Below, one piece after another: positions 12,926-23,909 of a stretch of DNA of 64,000 bases (the first letter of the stretch is position 1; each line of letters starts with the position of its first letter). A program made the translations under genes and the position numbers. Source of the DNA: Lindgomyces ingoldianus. Lineage: Eukaryota > Ascomycota > Dothideomycetes > Pleosporales > Lindgomycetaceae. Under the pieces are notes generated by a model that searched no databases, was not told the DNA's origin, and saw nothing but the letters and a program-made list of their open reading frames with translations. Location: positions 758,232 through 822,231 of the forward strand of contig NW_022985171.1 of the NCBI RefSeq assembly GCF_010093535.1. Reading direction: 5' to 3'.

Positions 12926-13882
12926 TCATGAATCTTGAAATGGACTATTGGCTCGGTCAGTGAAGCGAAGGTCATCCGAAGGATCCACGCTGTCGCCCAT
13001 GTCTATGTCTTCATCATCAATAGTATCTTCAATGGTTCTCTTGAGCTTGGCCGGAGGGATTTGGAGGCCGTCTTTAGAGCCATTAGTAACAGGAGTAGGT
13101 TGGAGGAACTCAGCGCGTGAGCTGGCGACGTGTCGTCTTGCTTTGAGGATGTCCCAATATGAGCGGAGGATGTTTTTGATAGTGTCGTCGAAATTTACGC
13201 AGAACCTCTGGGATTGGCAGACTTGCATGGCCTTGATATGGTCAAAATCATCAAGCACCTCCATCATATATGCGGCGACGACCGCGGCTGACTTCTCATT
13301 GCCGGATTCGCAGAAAACGAGCACTTTCCCAATCTGTGGGTCACTCGATCCAGAAGATTCCTGGCGGACTTTGGCAATGTGTTGGTTGATCAGCTTTGTA
13401 GTGTGGGGGAATTGCGGAATGAGGGCATAGTAGGTGGAAGCTTCGATGGTCGCTACTTCCTGGCACACCTCGCTACCTGCCCGTAGTGCCCCGGTCAGGC
13501 TATTAACCTGCGATCTTATAGCCAGAATCATAGTGATGCCCTCGCGCATTAGGTAGCCCTTATCCTTAGCCGCAGTCATCGGACCAAGATACAGCCAGGG
13601 CAAGACCAGCTGGGCATGTCGCCGACGGTCGTAGGACCAGTCCAGCAAGGTGTTCCTCTGAACAATGTTCTCCATATTCAGCTCCTTGAGGAAGCTCGTG
13701 TCAATGCCGCAGTCGTGCAAGGTCGTGCCTCCCACATTGAGTTCAGGTGCTTCGGTTGAGAGGGAAGGTGGGGGCACGACGATACGAGGGGGCGTGGGTA
13801 GTCGATAAGAGTATTCCTGGTGTCGTCTGTGCGACGAGTATGAGAAGTCAGACATGGCCGAGTCTTCGTGGGTCGCAGCCAT
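12926..13882 (-). CDS. Dual-specificity phosphatase-like protein, probable pseudophosphatase (STYX-like)
   Basis: A single exon of 318 residues. The central part (about 90-250) has the dual-specificity phosphatase layout. It has an entry strand (AQLVLPWLYLGPMTAAKD), a strand-loop GITMILAIRSQ, then the P-loop strand GKVLVFCESGNEKSAAVVAAYMM at about 185-207, and a following helix with DHIKAMQVCQSQR. Active enzymes need C-X5-R in the P-loop. Here Cys191 is kept but the arginine position is Lys197, and no obvious general-acid Asp lies in the preceding loop. Catalysis is therefore doubtful, and a role as a phospho-protein-binding or scaffold protein is more likely. This compares with STYX, which lost the Cys instead. 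The N-terminus (1-50) and C-terminus (acidic, IDDEDIDMGD) look disordered. It could still be weakly active on an atypical substrate. The family fold is firm; the biological partner is unknown. Confidence 0.78.
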   Translation of the reverse strand: MAATHEDSAMSDFSYSSHRRHQEYSYRLPTPPRIVVPPPSLSTEAPELNVGGTTLHDCGIDTSFLKELNMENIVQRNTLLDWSYDRRRHAQLVLPWLYLGPMTAAKDKGYLMREGITMILAIRSQVNSLTGALRAGSEVCQEVATIEASTYYALIPQFPHTTKLINQHIAKVRQESSGSSDPQIGKVLVFCESGNEKSAAVVAAYMMEVLDDFDHIKAMQVCQSQRFCVNFDDTIKNILRSYWDILKARRHVASSRAEFLQPTPVTNGSKDGLQIPPAKLKRTIEDTIDDEDIDMGDSVDPSDDLRFTDRANSPFQDS

Positions 13883-14870
13883 GTTGGGCGTGGATGTGGG
13901 TTGATGCTCGCAGTCAAGGGAGTGAGTGCTGGTTGAGGTGGGCTGGGTTGCGGGGAGGCGCCAAAATCGACCTCTTATCGCACACTTGTGGGAAAGTCCA
14001 TGTAGGCCGTGAGTGAAGGTGTCGCACCGGCCTGTGGCTGGCGGTAAATCGTGGTGAATCGTGGTGAATTCCTCAGCACTCGGCGTAAAGGGCGCAGGAC
14101 GCCTTGCCCACAGGCAGCAGAGTGCTTCAGCCCAAGTCCCTCAAAGTTGCTTTAGACTGGGTTGAAATTGTATGTGAGACAGAACAGCAGTGCCTCTGTT
14201 GTGCGACGTGTCCATGATGGTGCACAGTGGGGAACGCTGAGCATGGAATTGGTGATGTGGTTGAGCGGATTCGCTGCCAGGAGTAGCAGTGGGGCTGAGA
14301 TATCACGTGCGTCAGCCTTGCCCTTCCTCTATTTCCCGACTCTCTCGGTGCCCCCTCACATCCCAGCTCCATGTCTCTTCATCGGCAATCCTCCTTCGCC
14401 GGAGCTTCGTCGCAACAGGTGATATATGGCTTTCAATATCAGGACCCTTGACCGCTACTCGTTCGGCAGCTCGCTTCCCGCGGAATTGGAGGCGAAAACG
14501 AGCTTGGTTCAGTCCCACATGGGCAGCAAGCGTGCAGCATGCGAACGCCCTCAGACTAACTAGGCACGATTATTGCTCACAGTGATGGGGACAGGTGTCG
14601 GTTGTCCACCGATGGAAGACCACATCACATCGTTTGCGGCAGTTCACTCCGTGCGACCATGTCTCGTGCGCCAAAGCCTCTAGCAAATGGTTCAAGTAGA
14701 AAACTATTCATCTTCCCCTGTCCTTGCCCATGCTCAGAGACCGCTTTCTCGTCTCCTCTGTGTCTATCAGGACTATTGTGCCCTTTCCTAAAATTCCCAC
14801 CCACTGTTCAGTTCCCTCGTATATCTCTATGCACAAGCACTTGCATCCTTCCTTCTAGTCCCGTGTAATC
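13883..14870. other. Divergent promoter region, about 1 kb
   Basis: It lies between the phosphatase-like gene (minus) and the acetyltransferase (plus). The overlapping frames at 14127-14518 on both strands have no domain. A perfect direct repeat, TCGTGGTGAA, occurs twice in a row near 14048-14066; its meaning is unknown. Confidence 0.4.
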
Positions 14871-15909
14871 GTGCCTCGAATCACGAATATGCCCATTCGA
14901 CTTGCAGCGTTCTCCGACCACTCAGCCATAGCCACAGTATGCAGCGCAGCATTCTTCGACGAAGACCTCTTCGGTCGGGTAATGCACCCCCATCGTCACA
15001 AATACCCTAATGATCCGACACTCTGGTGGCATGCACATGTACGAGAACTATGGATTGACTGGCGAAGCCATACATATGTTGCAACTGCTCGAGATGAGAA
15101 GGATGGAGGGAAAGAAAAGGTGGTGGGTGTAGGAATATGGGAGAGGCAAGGCAAAGGAGGCAAGAAGATGCAACTCAGCATCATAGACCCACGTGAGTGC
15201 TAAATTCAACTGAATACCTGAACCTCATCGCCTACTTCATCGATTTCCCGTTCTTGATTGCGCTCCGGGCAGCTTATCACTTGCAACTGGTTGTCGTCGT
15301 TCCGTAACAGTTATCCCACCTCCGCCACCACCTTCCGCTTCTCAGATTTACCTTCCCGCCTCATTATTCATTTTGTACACTCACCGATAAGTATTCCACT
15401 CTGCAGATACTGTTCTGCATACGCTTCACCCCGCTTCATCCTGCATTCCGCCCCAATGACATTCTATTCCGTACCAATAACTCTACGCAGGCAATCTCCT
15501 CACCACCCTCACTAAAATAACGAACCGCATCAACTCCATCCTCTACCCCAACCGCGCCCTGGACGCCTCAAAATCCCACCTTCTCTCAGCCGGAATGCCG
15601 TTCTCGCGCCACCACTGGGCCGGAGAGCGGGAAGACAACTGGTACCTGTCTCTGCTCGCCGTCCATCCCGATTGGCAAGGACACGGCTTCGGACGCGAAC
15701 TTGTGGAGTGGGGTCTTCAGCAGGCGGAGAAAGAGAATGTGCATGCGAGTGTGATGAGCAGTGACGGGAAAGAGAATTTCTACCTCAAATGTGGGTTCGA
15801 AGAGATTGTGGGGAATGCGACAGAAGGAGAGGGCAATCCTTTGGCGGGCATTCGTGGAGGGGCCATTTTGTTCAGGTATCCTATGCATGGTGTTGAAGCT
15901 GGAAGTTAG
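14871..15909 (+). CDS. GNAT-family N-acetyltransferase
   Basis: It transfers acetyl from acetyl-CoA to an amine; the substrate cannot be told. Two exons, 14871-15192 and 15491-15909, join as C|GC (Arg) and give 246 residues. The N-terminal half has IRLAAFSDHSAIATVCSAAF, the usual first strand and helix. The C-terminal half has the acetyl-CoA-binding motif A: LSLLAVHPDWQGHGFGREL, with the Q-G-H-G-F-G pyrophosphate loop. Further on is FYLKCGFEEI, the late strand and helix typical of the family. A second in-frame ATG at 14889 could be the true start. The intron is 298 nt, several times longer than others in the window. I found no convincing extra exon in it, but one is possible. The gene is divergent from the phosphatase-like gene. 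Confidence 0.82.
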
Positions 15910-18900
15910 AGCCTAAACGGCGCATCGGTATACAACCACGAGAATTGGTGTCACACATCAAGTATGTTCTAGGCCATCAGTGTGACACCACGGCTTTGGT
16001 GGCTCGAATTTAGTTGGTATGATCGCAGTCGCATCCTTCCCTACAATCTCACAACGATGAGGGGTGACATGCTCCTTGCATGCATTACTCCACCAACACC
16101 CCCAGGCGAGCTTCGCCGCAGTGGAGATGCAATGTAGTTCTCAAACTGCACCCTACCTGCAACTTGCACCCTCCATTTCGCTGATCATCATTAACCACTT
16201 TCCAGTGCCGCAGGACGCAGAACACGATCCAATCCAAGCAAGATACGCGAGCCCCATTGTCGCTGTAGGATTGCACACATCCCACGTCGTAATGACCATC
16301 TGTTCTTTGATTCCTTGAAACAGAATCGGTACTCCCTCATTGTCGCGGTGATCATCATTTTTCAAGGTAAGGATCTCCAGACCCAAATTCGTGGCCGCTT
16401 TAACAGTTTGTTGATCTCTTCCTCTCCGCGTTAAGACTGGTGGGACGGACGGGAGCGAGAACATGGAGCGGGAGATCTGGGTCGCTCATTAAGACCCGTG
16501 GGGCGCTGTGCAGCGCAGAATCTTTGCTTTTCTGGAGACACAACTTGATGGACACGGAGACCCACAGAGCAACACCAGAACCCAGGACTAAGACTGCGGT
16601 CGCAAGTCTCCAAAGAATCAGCCTTACCCTGCCTGACTATTGTGTCTCACCCCGTTTTTCAGGGCAGCTTATCCAAGTCTCTCTGACACTTGCTTTTCTC
16701 GTGCCCTCCACGCCTACTAGCCTTGTCCAGAACCCGGCCCAAGGCCCAACTCAATTCTACAATCAACATTATGCACACGTCACCCAAAAATCTGGTGTCG
16801 TTGTGTAACCATCAGGCCCCTTCACCGCCTGTTGAGCGACCCTCCGCCGACTCCCTCTCACCAGTCTGTGTTCTGCGTCTTCCTCAAGGATCCCCGTCCT
16901 TTCTCCAGCCCCTCTTCAGCCCCCTTCGGAATGACAGTCCGTATCCCCAGGACACCACCGCTAACCCAACGTAGCGATGCAATCGCTAGTGGGGTGAAGA
17001 GTTCTCGTTGGCACGGATGCCTGGTCCCGTCCCCCGTCCATGGCTCACTCAGACGCAAAGACCGGCGAATCGAGCGAATCTGTGGCGAATGGGATTGCCG
17101 TGGAAGTGTTACAAGAGACGAAGCTCCCCTCCATTTTCTCCCTCCACTGATCCGTACGGAGTGAGAAGAGGGAGGAGCGTTGACAGTGGAATTAAATCCC
17201 CAGGCATCAAGCTTGCAGCGGAATCTGGGGAAGAGCAATTCGGCGTTAAGTCAGCCAGCCTCCGACCTCATCATACAGCGACAAATAGCACCCTCCGAAA
17301 TTCAAACTCTCACAAAGCCCAAAGTTTGAAAAGACGAACGCGAGCCCGCACTCTGTCCCTGCCTCCTTCTCTCTGGCTCCGAGAATCAGTCGTACACCCC
17401 CCACACGTGCGCCTCACATCCCACCACGTCACGCTTTCTTCCCTGGCAGTCGCGCAGAGCACTCCGAATTATCGGGCCCCTCACATGGGTTTCATATTTG
17501 CTTTTTGTGAAGGAACAGGCACGATGACGCTTTGTCTGATGCGGTTGGTAAGTCAAGCCCCAGCCCTCTTTGGCTGTTTGGGACATTGTGACGGAGGTTT
17601 TTGTTCGCGATCCAGCCCCAGCCACACAGTGAATGGTCCAATGTGCAGCCCACGCTTATCCCAAGCAACAGACCGTTTTTCAAACCCAGATTTTGGTCTG
17701 GGTCTGGGTCTGGGTCTGGGTCTGAGCGGAGGCTGGAGGAATTGTTCCTCTGCACTAGAAAAAGCGCATGCGTCAGAAAAAAGGTGCACTCAAAAGCTTG
17801 CCTCAAAAAAATCTCAATAGTTCTCTGCTTCGTATCCCACAAGTTCTCTGCAGTCAATCAAATCGAAGGAAAAGCTACCCAAACACCCTGCACACCCTGC
17901 ACACCCCACTAAATCTTCTCAAATCCAATCGCAAGGATCCCTTAACCAGCTAATACGGCCCACCCAGCCCTCTGGGCCCTAGCCCCGATCCGGATCTAGT
18001 CAACCGCGACTCTCGAAAACACCAAGGCCCATCGAGCAGGTTTCCGAATCCGACGCCATGAAAAGGACCAGCCGTGATCACTAGTCTGTATCTATATCAC
18101 AGCGGCGAGCGCGGGCAACGGCACACCTTCCATTAACTGCAATCGCGCAAGCATTCCCTCCCGTTTCCGCGTCCGCGAGACCTCGTGGAAGGCTCATGAG
18201 AACTAACCGTTAAGGCCAATACCTGCGGCCCGTGGTGGGTGGCTTCACGTCGCCCGCGTAGGAGACCCTGCTTCCACCCCAGCTGCAATGCTGGGGTGAA
18301 AGTGGGCAGACCTGCGGGCACTGGACACGGTGAGAAGGAGTTAAGCTTCTTGGTTGACGTTGGTAGTCCCACCAGGCATCCAACAATGATGTGATCTTCC
18401 TGATCTGTCGTGTAAGGTGGGCCTGGACGAAGGAATGAAGGGAGTGGAGACATGTGGGTAGCGCAAAACGTGCGTGTGCGTGTGGGTCTGTCAAAGCGCT
18501 GAACGGGGCAAACTATCTGATCTGATCTGGGGTTGATGATTCAGGGAATGTGTAAATTTACTTGTTGGTATTGTGATGGCATGGTGTCTATGGAGGTTTG
18601 TATATACAATATCTATTTTATGGTTCTAACGATCGGATTTGGGAAGCCGCGCTACGACATAACCAAACGGACTCATTCGAAAGAAACATTCCAAAATCAG
18701 GACATAACATCGAGACAAGTGGAGAAAACCGCGAGTCAAGACCGTCCCAGTCAGGTAAGGAGCCAGGCCAGCCAGGCGCCGCCTCACTGGAACTCAGGGC
18801 CCAGGAAACGTGAACTCTGATCGCGCTGGATCAATTGATCGACCGGCGAAAGAACTGTTTTCAGAAACGATGTGTCGGTTTGCAGCGGCAATCCAAACCC

Positions 18901-19104
18901 ATGTGATGTGAGTGAGCGAGCGTATTTGCAACTGAATTGCATGCAACTCCGAAAGTCCCCGGCCGGCTGTGAAGCTACTCCGTCTACGGATAGGATAGAA
19001 ATGGATAGGGATACAGAATCAAACGGTCAATCAATCCTCTTCATCAATGAAGAAACTTTCTTCCCCTGTGCACCCTTAGATTCGATGTACAGAGTGAGGG
19101 CTTT
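15910..19104. other. Gene-poor stretch, 3.2 kb
   Basis: I see no supported gene. Long frames such as 17008-17820 (plus, 270 codons) are rich in Arg, Ser and Pro with no domain, and have competing frames on the other strand. A GGTCTG hexamer array lies at 17695-17724. Parts are pyrimidine-rich, like long UTR or promoter DNA. A noncoding RNA or fast-evolving small gene cannot be excluded. Confidence 0.45.
17695..17724. repeat. Hexanucleotide tandem repeat (GGTCTG)5
   Basis: Five perfect copies of GGTCTG in a row in a gene-free region. The period does not match telomeric TTAGGG. It is most likely a simple-sequence repeat prone to slippage. Confidence 0.9.
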
Positions 19105-20430
19105 TCAGCGGAGATTCTCACTGCGCACTTCCCATTGAACGTCTCGCCGGATAATCATCTCCTGGCTGCCATGACTTGTTATGCTTGCGTCTTCCGGACT
19201 GTGGCTCTGGCCATGTGTCGAGTATGTGCCAGTGGTAACTTTCGTGGTAGTGGTGTTTCCCCGTGGTCGGTGGCCGGCGCCTGCAAACGGCTTACTGCTA
19301 ACTTTGACGTCGCCGTCGTCGCCTTTATGGCTTCGCATGGCGCTGCCACTACCACTTAGGGACTGCATTTTGTAGCTTCCTCCTCCAGCATATCCATTGG
19401 AGCCATAGGCGTGTGTTGTATAGCCCACTTTGGCGCCACTGCCAGTGTCGAAACTGCGGATGAAGGACTTCAAGCATGGTATAGTCCCGGCCATAAGAGA
19501 AAAGCAAAGCTGGCTTTGTTGGAAGATAATCGCAGTGGTTCGGTCAACGCCAGGATTTGAGCTATGTAGTGAATTCTTGTAGGTAATGAGAACGAGGATC
19601 GAGAGCGGAAGTAGAGGTAGTCGGACAGCAAAGGCAGATATGACTTGTAGCTTGAGAGCCTTGGACATCTGAAGTTGCCAGACGAGGTAGGCCGGAACAA
19701 GGACCAGCAGGACGTCCGTAACGGTATCGGTGATGATGATAACTTGGTAGCGAGGAAGTAGGCTGGGGCAGGTTTGTTCCTCCAAAGCGGGTAGGGTGCT
19801 CTTAGGGTTGCACCCCACCGACACCGCGAGCGTCGCGACGATTGTCCACACGGCCATGAGACCAGTGACAACATTGCATATCATCCAGAACTTCTTTGCA
19901 TCTCTGGTGAAGAGCCGTTGGATGAGCAATACTGCGGCGCATTTGGAGAGACCAATGGATAGGTAAAAAACGACTTGGTTGGCATACTGCGACTATGGTT
20001 TGATTAGTCAAAGACATCCTTGCTTGTAGACGCAAGAAGACCTACGGTTGCGGTTCGCGAGTATTGGTCCTCAGTGAGAAGATCGAAGCTCTTGCCCAAA
20101 CCTGCGTTCAACGCTACAAGGAGCACAACAAATTGGACTACTGTGATTATCTACAATTTAGCCGGTTAGCAAGTGCATTAATCTTGACCGTGGCCGATCT
20201 CCACGAGCTGGAAGAACCAAAAAGTTCATGAATAAGATAGAGTTTCGTACCTGCGCCACCATCATTGCCCAATCATCGAAGCCAAACACTCGCCACTTGA
20301 TGAAGCATCTCGCAATGAAGGTGATAGAAGAGTAAATGAAAGATAGAAAAGCAGCAATGTAAATCAAACCACCATGGTCATCTGGGGTGACAGTGGAGAA
20401 TCGATAGCCAGGAGGGGGTGCGTCCGCCAT
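19105..20430 (-). CDS. Pth11-like seven-helix receptor (fungal rhodopsin-type domain)
   Basis: A second member of the fungal rhodopsin/Pth11-like membrane family in this window; ligand unknown. Exons 20251-20430, 20046-20150 and 19105-19992 (or 19986) join in phase, giving about 390 residues. Start is the ATG at 20430 (an upstream in-frame ATG lies at 20472). Diagnostic pieces in order are a first helix IAAFLSFIYSSITFIARC, then GFDDWAMMVAQ, VVQFVVLLVALNAGLGK, YANQVVFYLSIGLSKCAAVLLIQRL, NVVTGLMAVWTIVATLAVSV, DTVTDVLLVLVPAYLVWQLQM, and VRLPLLPLSILVLITY. After the last helix (LMAGTIPCLKSFIRSFDTG) comes a Gly/Ser/Thr-rich cytoplasmic tail of about 110 residues with no domain, usual in this family. 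Exon 3 has two acceptor AGs six bases apart (cataGTCGCAG), so two isoforms differing by Ser-Gln are possible. The gene seems intact. Confidence 0.85.
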
Positions 20431-22163
20431 TGAGAAAGTCGCAGTGTGGAGAATGAAGGACGGGATCACCACTGGATATACCTCTCGCGCGATAGTTGGA
20501 CGGGATATATCTCACAAATATTCCAAGAGCGAAGGGAGCATGTCAGAGACTCGACAGGCTACCGTTGTGCCGGTATCACGCAGATATCAAGGCCCACGTC
20601 TGTCACTGTACCTGACAATAAGACACGGTTCCCCTGTTCGGAATCAAGGCAGTCCACTTTTACGGCAAAAGAACTCCTTCCTCCTGAAGCCCCCGTTTGC
20701 TTCCGTTGGGAACATGGGGTACAGGGCGGCCTTTCACGGAGGCTGACATCTGCCGTTGCACAAGAAAAGGTTCCATTGACTCGGCTGGCAGAAAGCCATA
20801 CACATGTTGGGGTGTAAATGCAATTGCAAAGCAAACGAGATGAGTGGACCCTGGCGCAGAAGCCCACGGCTGGTCCATTCTTAGGTTAGACAGCTCGACA
20901 AAGCATGATTGAGGGGAGTGACAGGCTCGGTGCAAGCCTAGATGGGGGTGTTTTGATCCCGCTTCGGCAGGGCCTCGTGGAGTTGAAGCTTAACGCGGAT
21001 GCTATGGATTTCCCATTATAGATCGTGTTGCAGGACGAAGTCTGGCAACAGCCGACATGTGGAGGGTTCAAGATTCTTCAGGGTCGCCTTGGCGTGGCAG
21101 CCACGTTTACGATGGCGAGAGTTGTGGAGAGGCTTGATAGGGATGTCCTGAAAGGACAGACGTTTTAACAAGGTTAGCTACCAGCTCTCGCTGCTGTTAC
21201 GCCTTGCGAACTAAGCGGTCCAGGCGGCCGGATCCCTGCTTGCGCCAGCTGAAATCCTGGCCACTCCATTCACAACTGGTCTAGCGCATAGCAGAGCTGA
21301 CCGCACCCAGTCTTCCAGGACACTATTTCCTCTCGTGATTATCTGTGCAAATCTCTTTTGTTGCAGAGGGGTATTGAATGCTTGCATGAACGGTGTGTCC
21401 AACAGGAGGTAGCATGCCGGCCTTGTCCTTCTGGAATTCTGTTTCCACTGGGCGTCCTTCACACCCGCGATTGCAGCTCTCCACCGCCCTGATATCTCAG
21501 TTTCTCAGGACCCCCCCAATACGCTGAGTCGCTCACAACGCCTCCTTCGGCCCTCCTCCCGCCACTTACTTTGGTCCCTTCCGTTCCCCGCTCGGCTACG
21601 CTTCAAATCTCTCACCCGTCTTCCCTCCCGAATGCGACCGGCACTGGTGGCTGCCCTAGCGTACCCCAGCGCCAATCCCCGTTCATCAGTTCATCTTCTT
21701 CGCGAGACCCAGCTCGCTAAAACGTGCCGTCGGGTCCCTTCACACCATCTTCCAAGGCATCCATGTCCCCCCCCCACAGACTTTCAAACAAGACGGGAAG
21801 CTCTCTCAAGAACGCCAACTGCGTCGCACTAGTGTTTGTTCGTCTTAATTGCACCATGCCGGTCCATGGCGCTCTAACGTCTGGAACGAGATGCTCGAAT
21901 GCTTTCCAGAGGGCTCGCATCCGTCAGCATGGGTGCGGCCAACAGGCCCCTTTGAGTTTGGTTTACGTAGAATATTGCCCCAGCAATCGCGCCCAATTCC
22001 CCAACGATTGCTAGCTTGGCCTCCTGCAGTATTTGTGGTGTCCTTTCCTTTCTCTTTCTTCTTACCAGCGAGCCTCCTTCATTTTTAATTCCCCGCATCC
22101 TTCCATCTTTGAGAAAAATCGATTCCTTTCCCTGGATTCCAAGCCCTCGTGTTCGTCGACATC
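20431..22163. other. Divergent upstream region, 1.7 kb
   Basis: It separates the receptor (minus) from the permease (plus) and should hold both promoters. The overlapping frames at 20444-20935 lie on both strands without domains. The last 600 bases are pyrimidine-rich, common just upstream of fungal start sites. No RNA gene or repeat is seen. Confidence 0.4.
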
Positions 22164-23909
22164 ATGGAGGATCTCAAAGCTGCAGATACCGTGGTTCACT
22201 CTCGCGACAGCGCCAGCGCTGAGTCGCAGGAGGATCCAGTCTTCCAAGAGAAGAAGGGATCTCCAGATGACCAGAAGGATATGCAGAGAATGGGAAAGAC
22301 TCAAGAGTTGAGAAGGAATTTCCGATTTGTTTCCATCTTTGGTTACTCAATGATCTTGATGGCAACCTGGGAAACGGTCCTGACGTGAGTCTACCCAAAC
22401 ACAACTACAGTACCTGCCTAATAAGTATCCTAGGACTCTCGGTTTACCATTGCTCAATGGTGGCACTGGCGGCGCGATCTTTGTTTTCATCGGCACGGCT
22501 ATTGGGATGGGCTTCGTTATTGTCTCTATGGCCGAAATGGCTTCGATGTGAGTACCGCGTTCTGTCTGTGTTCCAGCCGCTGACCTACAGTTAGGGCTCC
22601 GACATCGGGTGGTCAATACCATTGGGTGAGCGAATTTGCCCCCAGAGAACACCAGAAATTTCTCAGCTATATCGTCGGTAAGTAGTGAAAAAGGTCCGAG
22701 ATCTTGCATCGGGCAACGTCTCTGAACTTGAGCTTACTCCCAATAGGATGGCTTTGCGTGCTCGGTTGGCAGACCGGTATTCCTTCGATCGCCTTCCTCG
22801 CAGGCACGCAGATACAGGGGCTTATTATCCTAAATAACGAAACGTATGCACCTGAGAGGTGGCACGGCACACTCCTGATCATTGCCGTCGCTTCCTTCTC
22901 CATCGTCTTCAATACCCTGCTTGCGAGGAAGCTGCCCCTGGTTGAAGGTACTGTCCTTATCCTCCACATCTTTGGCTTCTTCGCGATCTTCATCACTCTC
23001 TGGGTTCTCGCACCACGAAGCAAGCCCAGCGATGTCTTTGGTCAGTTCCAAGACAACGCTGGCTGGGGCAATGTTGGTCTGTCATGTCTCGTAGGACAGC
23101 TGGCTCCTATTTTCTCCCTCCTTGGTTCAGATGCGGCGACGCACATGTCAGAGGAGCTCCGCGATGCTTCCTACACCCTCCCTCGCGCTATGTTGTGGAC
23201 GGCCATTTCCAACAGCATACTCGGCCTTGTCATGCTCATCACTTTCTGCTTTTGTCTGGGTGATGTTGAAAGCGTGATCTCGACGCCAACTATGTTCCCC
23301 CACATCCAAGTCATTTACAATGCGACCAACTCGCTCGCTGGCACCACGGTCCTCGCTTCCATCACAGTCATCTTGGCCGTCTTCGGCTGCGTGAACAACG
23401 TTGCGACATCCTCCCGTCAGCTTTTCGCCTTTGCCCGCGACAACGGCATGCCGTTCGGAGCCTTCCTCTCGCGTGTCCATCCAGGATGGGACATCCCTCT
23501 AAATTCTGTTCTCGTCTCCTTCACCGTCGCAATCCTCCTCTCGCTCATTAACATCGGTAGCACTGTTGCTTTCAACTCAATCGCTTCTCTCGGAACCTGC
23601 GCTCTCCTGTCTTCGTATATCATCTCTATTTCCTGTATCTGGCTCAAGCGCTGGAGAGGCGAGGCTCTTCTTCCATCCCGATTCACCCTCGGCAAGTTTG
23701 GCATCTGGATCAACGGCGCATCAGTTGTCTATCTCTGTATCGCCCTGATCTTTTCATTCTTCCCCAGCTTCCCGCACCCAACTCCTGATCTCATGAATTG
23801 GAACATTCTCATTTATGGTTGTACCATTATCTTCTCTCTCGTTTACTTTATGGTCAAGGGTAGGCATATGTATGTCGGACCGGTGGAATATATCAACAAG
23901 GATCTGTAG
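22164..23909 (+). CDS. APC-superfamily amine/amino-acid permease (GABA/choline permease type)
   Basis: A plasma-membrane proton-coupled transporter for an amino acid, GABA, choline or related amine; the substrate is not decidable. Four exons (22164-22384, 22434-22547, 22595-22677, 22747-23909) join in phase to 526 residues. This is the usual length for the family, and twelve helices are expected. Start is the ATG at 22164 in ATCATGG context. Markers include FSIFGYSMILMATWET-like first helix (here VSIFGYSMILMATWETVLT), then GLPLLNGGTGGAIF, VSMAEMASMAPTSGGQYHWV, GWQTGIPSIAFLAGTQIQGL, GSDAATHMSEELRDAS, SRQLFAFARDNGMPF and the C-terminal IFSLVYFMVKGRHMYVGPV. The MAPTSGGQYHW and SEE(L/V)xDAS motifs mark this AA_permease_2 group, which includes yeast Hnm1- and Uga4-like carriers. 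The first 60 residues are hydrophilic and cytosolic. It stands alone with no pathway neighbours. Confidence 0.9.

Noticed and set aside
17008..17820. 270-codon plus-strand open frame
   Set aside because: Arg/Ser/Pro-rich with no domain, overlapped by rival minus-strand frames, and it runs across the GGTCTG repeat.
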